64,000 nt of DNA. Source: Arcuatula senhousia (lineage: Eukaryota > Mollusca > Bivalvia > Mytilida > Mytilidae). Shown piece by piece: positions 53,201 through 62,200 of this stretch. The stretch covers positions 41,809,512-41,873,511 of the forward strand of contig OZ020306.1 of the NCBI GenBank assembly GCA_963971305.1. Reading direction: 5' to 3'. A program made the translations under genes and the position numbers. How positions within the stretch are numbered: position 1 is the first letter of the stretch; every line of letters starts with the position of its first letter. The notes under the pieces were generated by a model, which was not told the DNA's origin, did not search any database, and saw only the letters and a list, made by a program, of their open reading frames with translations.

Positions 53201-56200
53201 AACATAAAGGAAGAGGTCGTCCTCCTTTGTCATCTACTCAAAAAGTTCTGGACATCAAAAACAAGTATAGAAAACCTTTACGCTCGAGGAGTGATGATTT
53301 TATAACATCAAGAAAGCATAGAGTCGAAAGTCCATCTAAATCTGATAATCCATATGCTCGACAGTATTTGTTCAAGAACACTAGTGTAAACTATAATTTG
53401 AAACAGAGTTTAACTGCCTCAAAGAATAAAAGATCTTTACCACTTAAGAAATTGAAACATCTTAAAGAATCTTCTAGGAGAAAAAGTGATGTGTCTGAAT
53501 CATCCCCTGGTACAAGAAGTGTAAGAAAATCAAGCAATGAGTCATCTTCATCTTTGAAAACTAAAGAAAAAGAAGATGAAAAAGAGAAGGAAGACGATGA
53601 ATTAGATAGCAGTCTTGAATGTGATAAGGAGCAGCTTGAGATTCTAGCTTCGCAGATCAAAAGGAAAAGAGGACGTCCTAGGAAAAGCAAAGATGAAGAT
53701 GAATCCTGTGAAAGCAAGACAACTGGGGTTAATAATAAGGACAAAGAAAGTAGTCATGAGTTGGAAAAGAGCAAAGAAAAGTCAGAAAAAGATGTGGAGA
53801 AAATCGATAATGAAGAAATCAAGGATAAAGATGGAACTTCTGAGAAAGAAAAAGATAATTCAAAGACCAGACAATATCTTTTCAAGAAGAAAGTTGAGAA
53901 ACCGGAATCTATTACAACTGGAGAAGTCAGTTCTGAAAATAGTCAATTAATAGACAAGGACACTAGTGAGAAAGTAGAATCTTTTACAACCGGAAAAGTC
54001 AGTTCTGAAAATAGTCAATTAATAGACAAGGAAATTAAACAAGAAATGTTGGATAGTGAATATGAGGCTGCTAAACCCAAAGATAGTGATAAGAACAGCC
54101 AGATAGAAAATGCAGCACAAGAAAAGGCTGAAGAAGAGAAATCATTTTCTGAAGGGGGTACTCAGACAATGGATAGCAAGGAGAGTCCTGATAGTGACCA
54201 AGTTCTTGGTTGTGGAACAGCCAATATGCCTTTTATAATTGATGATGATTTTGAGGACATTCATGTCCAAGAAAAAACAAAGAAGCATCAGAAGTATAGA
54301 ACTCCAAGGAAAAGCGATGAAAATGAGTTTATCATCAAGTCTGTCAATGGATCTCCAGCTGTAAAAGCTTTGTCCAGTTTCCTGGCAAAGAAAGAGGCTT
54401 CACCACCTAAGAAAGATAATGCAGAGACTCCTTCACCTACAACTGCCCCATCTCTTGAAAGCATTAGAGAGAATTTCTCAAAGTCTCTGGAAGGTAAATC
54501 TGAAGGATCAGTATTACAACAGCAGCTTGGCCATAAGAAACAACATGTGTCCAGTCGGAGAGTTTCTGATGATGCTAGAAACAGTAAAGATATTAGTAGT
54601 GGTGCTTCATCCCCAAGATCAAGACATTCATCTGGCCATTCTGAAGAGAGGAATATCTTCCAGGTTATGAATAAGACTTCTCCTTCTGAGAACAAGTCAG
54701 CTTATTCTGCCATCAAACCAGCAGCAGAGTTTGTACAGCCATCAACCAAACTAATCAGCCAGCAGCATGTTCAGCAAATCTCCAATAGCCCGTCTCTGGG
54801 AATGGGACCACCACCTTTGATGACCCCATCATTGATAGGAATACACAATCCTGCAAATAATACAGGGTCACCAGCGTCATCCCTGACAGCATTCCAACAG
54901 CTTCAACAAAATATGCCGCAGGCCATACAGCAGATACAACGCTCCTCCAATACACCAGCTATCATACCCTATGTGCCTGCTGTACAGCCACCACCTTCAC
55001 AGTTTGATATCAACCAGCATATTGAACGAATGATCCATGAGACCACATTGGCCGCTGGTTCTCAAAACCCTGTCATTCAACAGATTATTCAGCATTCTAA
55101 TATTGGAGCTCATCAGCTAGTATCACCACAAATGCAACAAGTCATAGTTCATCCAAAGATTGAGTCAGTTCCAGCACACCCACAGATGCAACAGGCATAT
55201 ATCAAACCAGAGGTTGGACCATTCATAGGGCATCAACAAATACAACAAATAGTTTCCCAGCCACAAGTTATGGTACAACCGAAGATTCAACAAATGCAAC
55301 AAATGTACACCAATCCAGTTATGCAACCACAGGTGCAACAAATCCCTCAGGTTCAACATTTTATTCAACAAACCCAGCCACAAATTCAACAAGTCATAAA
55401 TCCACAGATTCATCAGGCAAATGTTAGAAATAATTCTTCCCAAATCTCTCAAATTCCACAAACAGTACAGAATATGGACATCACTGCCACACCAGTGACA
55501 AAAGCTTCACAACCTAGTTCATTTATACCTGTTTCTAAGATACCAACAAATAGATTGATTCCTTTAACACAATTAATGGATGTTGAACCTTCAACAAGCA
55601 AACCTTCCAGTAGTCATCTTCCAAGATCTTCACCTATGCCAATTGGGACATCCCATCATGACATCAGCCGTCGTACCCCTACACCTCAAAGTAGGACCCC
55701 AACACCTCAAGGCAGTTCCTCATCTTCACCTGTGACACCCACACAGAAAACTGGAGGTGCTAAACCAAATACTATTGTTAGAATATTTGTTGATGGAAAA
55801 CCTGTTGCCTTGACAACTGATCCCACAGTGCTTCAGGATCACAAATCACTGCTGAATAAGCTTGGTGGAAGTCAAATTCAAAGCGGCACATATTCTGTAA
55901 CTGTCTCAGCCCATCGTGTGCCATCAACCAACACAAGTCCTGTAACTGCTTCCAGTCAATTGGTGCCGGCAATACAACAGATTTTACCCAGGAGTCAGTC
56001 TCCAGCTTCAGCATCGGGAACCAGTCCAAAATACTCCATAACTTCAGCCATCAAAGATGCTATAGACATGAAGCTTGTTGAAGGAATGTCTAGAAATACT
56101 GTATCGGCTGCCACTCAAGAAAAAATATTATCCTCGTTGATAAGCAAGCAGCATTCAATGGGGTCTCATCACAATTATAGCAAAAGTGTCCAGGACATGA

Positions 56201-59200
56201 TAAGAAGACTGCCCATGCCAGAACGCCCCACTCCAACCATATCCATCCAACCAAAGGTCACAACCTCATATGTTAAAAAACCAGATGGCACTGTGCAGAA
56301 GAAGACGCTCATCAAGCCTATGATAGTTAACCGTAAGCGTCCAGCGATTAATCCCATCAGCCTCATGGGAAGTGCCTCAAAGAAACCCATGGTAAATTAC
56401 CAGGAGAAGAACGGGACAGTTCAAGGTCTCTTGTCTAAGGTGGTTATGAGGAAACTAGTAAAGGATGGATCACCAAAACCAAAGCAACTGGATGACATAG
56501 AGAGGGTCATAATCCCTAAAGAGAAGAGGCCAAGAGGACGTCCTGCCATGAAAAAGAAAACACCAAGAAAGAGCAATATCCACAAACCTCATGCTGGGGG
56601 TGAGTCAAATTTAGTAGAAGAAATCAAAAATACTGTAAACGATAAAAATATTAGCATTTGGGTAATTTTGCTTAATAACTGATCTGCCACACAAACACCA
56701 ATACATCATATTTTAAGTAAAGAGTATAAATAATCAGAAGAAATGTGAATTTATCCTGCAGGGAAAATGTTCACCTTACAAAATAAAAAAATCTCACCAC
56801 AAAACTTTCCACAACAGCAGAAGGTTGTCATTGTTGATAAATAAGATTTTGTTTACTTCTGTCTGACCAAGTAAAAATTATAATATGATAGCGACAATTT
56901 TTCCATATGTAGAATTACAGCACTTGTAAAACAATTTATAAAAAACAAAAAAACAAAAAACAAAATTATAGCTGTTGAAGAAGAATCAATAAACATGAGA
57001 CAACATTCATAAAAACAGAAATACATTTTAAGTTCTTCCAAAACAGCTGGCAGTAAATCAGATGAAACTAAAACATTTTGATGACATTTGCTTGGGTAAC
57101 AAGAAATGTGGTGTACATGTATTTCATTATATTATTTATCAATTTTTTATAAAGTCGAAATGTGCATATATTTTTTTGTAGTCACTTCAGCACGTCCCAT
57201 TGTTCATGGTCCAAAGCAAGTGACCAAGGTACCACAGCCAGCAGTTGAAGAAGAAGTGACAGAATCCTCAATGTCAGTCTTCATGGAACACCAGCAGAGA
57301 GTTCAGGAAAAGGCAGAGAAAATTGAAAAGAATGGAGCTTACTTGATGTTTGAGATAACCAGTGATGATGGCTTCTCTTGCAAAGCTGAAACTATGGAAG
57401 GTGGGTATACAGAATGCTAAATGTCGGAGAAAGTGAACATATTGTAAATGTTGGTGGTTTTTGGTGTGAAGTCTGGAGTATGAAACTCAAATGCTTAATG
57501 GCTAGTGAGCAGGAAAAAATATTGTGGTAACAGTTCTCTTAGCAACTACTTATTTGGTATGCAGCATTAGCATGGCGTTCAATATCATGGATTCAGTTTC
57601 AGGTCTGTCTCCAACTAAATGTACAACAAAAACAAAATTCAGCCGTTTCACCCATTTTCATAAACCAAATGAAAAACAATATTGCATTACTTTCAGTAAA
57701 TAATGTAAAACATGTAAAATGTCTTTGTTTTAAAAAAATATTGTTTTTATTACAGATGCTTGGCAGCAAGTCACAGAGAAAGTACAAGATGCCAGAACAG
57801 AAGCAAGGATGAAGCATTTGTCTTGTGCCAGTAAGTTCATTGCACAATAAAAAAATATATTCTTTTCATGATACACAGATCCACACACTATCTTGGAAAA
57901 AAGAGTAAACTACATGTTTTGTAGCTTTAGATGTATCATTGTGGCACAACAAACAGAAAATGATTTATTATCTTTTAAAGGAATAATAACACAAGAAACA
58001 CACAGTTAGGTGCTGCACATCCGCACACAATCAGGTTTGTCAGATACCTGCGTATAGTCTGTGGTTTCCTTATGGTACTACTGTTTCCTCCTTTTAAACA
58101 GTAACACACACACAAAAATGAATAGAAAATAGACAATTTTATCAATCCAGTATGGAAATGCTATTTAACCAAAATAAAGTCCATAGAACCTTTATATAAA
58201 AATTTTATCTCTTTGAATTTAATTCTACTGTCAAATATGCATTGTAGGTGTCCATGGAGTGAATATGTTTGGAGTCAATCACAATGCAGTTGTGTACTTG
58301 TTGGAGCAGTTATATGGTGCTCAACTTTGTAGGAACTACAACTTCAGATATCATAAGTACACACGTACTGAGGAAGATGAGGTATGTTATTATGATGTTG
58401 TAACATAAATTCTTTGTTTTGTATTTAATATATTATGTTTTAAAAGTGACAAAAACTTGTATAATTTTATATCCACTTAAGATATGAAGCAACATACATG
58501 TATTATCCTTTTGAATATCAAAGCAACCACACTCCCAAAGGTTCGATTGACATGCAATATAAGAAAAGCGCAAAGCACACAAGCAATTGCGGATTACCAA
58601 AGGGTTTGAAAAAAAAATAAAGTATAACAAGATCTTTTAAAAATCTTTGAATTGGACATATAGATGAATTAACAGTTTACTTTTTATTAGGAGCTCATTT
58701 GAAAAGCCCATTGGTAGTGCTTGTTTTCAAAGTTTCTAGTCTCATGAATGATTTGATTTCTTAAGTTTCTTTATGTCACCTTTATTTTTTGTACAATATC
58801 TACATTTTGTAATATTCATTAGGAACCCATAGAGAACCCTACAGGTAGTGCTAGATCTGAAGGATACCAGTCCCATAAGGAGTTCGATATCTTCAGTTTC
58901 TTGATGTCAACTTTATTGTTTGTGAAATATTTACATGAAATATTTACCCATTTTATACATGTACATTTTATTTTCAAAAGGAGCCCATAGAGAACCCAAC
59001 AGGTAGTGCTAGATCTGAAGGATACCAGTCTCGTAAGGAGTTCGATATCTTCAGTTTCCTCATGTCACAGTACAGAGCACACCCAGTCATGGACTTATCA
59101 GAATCCAACACTGAAATGAACCTCAAATCACAAAGGTAAGGTATTGTCTTTGCAAAGAAGTTTTCTAAATAAATCTTTGAATAATATCTAGAGGACATGG

Positions 59201-62200
59201 ACTAAATTTTGTCTCGAGATGAAATATGACTTTAACTTTAAGAGGAACAACTGTAATAGCTACATTAAAAAAAAGTCGTCTACTACATTTCATTTTTATG
59301 ACCCTTCAACAAAGTTGAGGGGCTTATAGTGGTCTGGTCCATTTACCGTATTTTCCGGTGTATAAGCCGCTATTTTTTTTCTGAAAAGTTCTGGGTGCGG
59401 TTTGTGCACCGGTGCGCTTAGTCTGTGTATTTTTAAAAAATTTTCAGGTGGACCAGTGTGAAAACATCGATGTTTTCAAGCAAAGACTTCATCTGGGTCA
59501 TTACCAAACTACTGCAATTTCTATTTCAGCTTTATTCATGTGATGTTTTGTTTGTTATTTTATGAAATAAATAGTAAATACCCTCGAATGTGTTTGTTTA
59601 TTATGTATTTCAGTTGTTTCGATCTTTTCTCTCCATAATCATCTATTTTTATTTTGATTACGTAATCAGACAGAGGTGTGCCTAAAATATGGAATTTATA
59701 TAATAAATAAAATGCATGCTGTCCCTTTCCTTTCTCTTCCAATGATTAATATTAGATATCTTTGTGCATAATATGCACTTTTCTATGTTGGTAATGTCCA
59801 CATTATTACCCTGGTAAGTAATATATACATAATATGTACAGATGTGTTCATTTTCTCCCTACTTTTGAAGAGACTTATGTTTATTTTCTCCCTACAATTT
59901 TATAGACTGTTTTCTCCTTTAATTCAAGAACAACTAATCCTTTTGTCTCTATTCTAGCTATTTTAGAGCAAACATGTATCATTTTATAAAATTTATTCAG
60001 TTAAAACTCGTGTGCAGGAAAATTATAGAAAAACAACCTTTGACCTGTTGACATCGATCCACACAAGACAAGTACACACTGTTTCATGTGTATTTTTACC
60101 AAGTGAATATCATGGATTTGTTTGATCAAGGAACCATTTGTTCTTAAGATTTTTATTTAATAAATAGTTAATAAATAATCAAGGACACACAAAAAATCTA
60201 TAATTATAGATTGGACATATTCCTATGCACAGGTATGCCATTTGATTTTCTTTTATTTTCCACCACGTGGTCAAGCTTGTAGCTGACTAATGATTAATCA
60301 CACAAATAGAATGTGAGTAAATATAACCAAAACATATCAAGGTCAATAAACTTCACTTTAATTGCAATCAAAACAATAACTGTAGAATCGGGTTGCCGAC
60401 AAACGATTTAAATGCCAATCATAACACCTGTCAAGTGTCATACACTAATTTGCAATTTACCGATATATACACACAGTTAAAATCAATAACAATAAGTCAA
60501 AACACAAGCTGTATTTATTCATTTTTATTAAAATCAAACACAATTTTATTTATAAATCAAAAATAAATAACAATATAAAATGGAAACGATCTTCAACGAC
60601 ATCGGGAGTCTTTAGGCTGAAAATGATATGAAGGTGAAAAAAATCATTCAATATACGTTATAAGACTTAAGAAAGGGGTGCGTTTAATACTCAGGTGCGC
60701 TTTATTAATTGATAAAACCAGATATTTCCCTGAAAATCGGCCCTGCGGCTTAAAGTCCGGAGCGCTTTATTCTCCGGAAAATACGGTATCTGTCTTACCA
60801 AATCAGGTTGACCTTCAGGTAGAAAATGATTTTTGGCTGGATTTCAAGGATTGAAAATCTGGGTTATAAAATGGTGAATGTCCGGCCGCTGGCAGACAAG
60901 GGAATAACTTTCTACAGTTTTCTCAGAAAATACTAATTACAGCTTCTACATATTTGGTATGCAGCATCAGCATGAGGTCCTATACTATGGGATCAATTTC
61001 AAATCTGTTGCCCACCTACTTCCTGTTTAAAGAAATCTGGTCATTTTTGGCCAACAGAATTTCATGTGGAAAGGTGGAGCATAATGTCTTTTGGACTTGT
61101 TCTTGTTTGATATTGTTAGCTGTACATGGACCTATAACATATTGACTAGTTAAACTTATTTAATTTGTCTTCATAAACCTTAAAACTGTATTTATATATA
61201 TTTCAGGAGAGCTACAAGTATGGATCTACCAATGGCTATGAGATTCAGAAAGCTTAAGGAACATGCCAGAGAAGCTGTTGGTGTATACAGGTAATTAATT
61301 ATACCACAAGAATTTTCCTTTTTAGCTCACCTGGACCAAAGGTCCATGTGAGCTATTGCCATCACTTGGCGTCCGTCGTCGTCTGTCGTCCGTTAACAAT
61401 TTTTCAAAAATCTTCTCCTCTGAAATTACTGAACAGAATTTAATGAAACTTGGTACAAATGATCCTTAGGGTGTCCTGCACCAAACTTGTGTTTCGATTT
61501 TTGATCCGTCAAAAAACATGGCAGCTGTTACTAAAAATAGACCAGGGGGGTCAGACTACCTTTTTTTGGCTTGTAAATCATAAAGTATAAGAGATAGATG
61601 AAATCTGATGCCACCCTACTGCTTCAGTATGAAAAGTTCTACAAAAGTCTGCATTTGGTCAAAGTTGATGATCTCTTTTAGGGGTTACAGCCCCTTAAAG
61701 GTGAAAAATAGCGTTTTTTCATGTTTTTGGCTTATAGAATGAAAACTATTGCAGATAGAGAAAAGCTGTTGCTTGCTTAGATGTTCAGCTCATTTAGCTC
61801 TACAAAAGTCTCCATAGTGTCGAAGTTGTCAGATGACCCCTTATTAAAGTTACGGCCCCTTAGTGGCGAAAAATAGTGTTTTTTGGCCTACAGAATGAAA
61901 ACTATGGCAGATAGAGAAAAACTGTTCCTTGCTTAAATGTTCAACTCATTCAGCTCTACAAAAGTCTTCATAGGGTCAAAGTTGTCAGATTACCCTTTTG
62001 AGAGTTACGGCCCCTTAAAGGTGAAAAATAGTGTTTTAAGCCTATAGAATGAAAACTATTGCTGATAGAGAAAAGCTGTTGCTTGCTTAAATGTTCAGCT
62101 CATATGGCTTTACAAAAGTCTCCATAGGGCCGAAGTTGTCAGATGACCCCTTATAGGCAAAAAATAGTGTTTTTAGCCTATAGAATGAAAACTATTGCAG

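Noticed and set aside
54288..54695. Minus-strand open frame of 135 codons opposite exon 27
   Set aside because: Shadow of the long coding exon, like several others in 52149-56390; no independent start context or motif.
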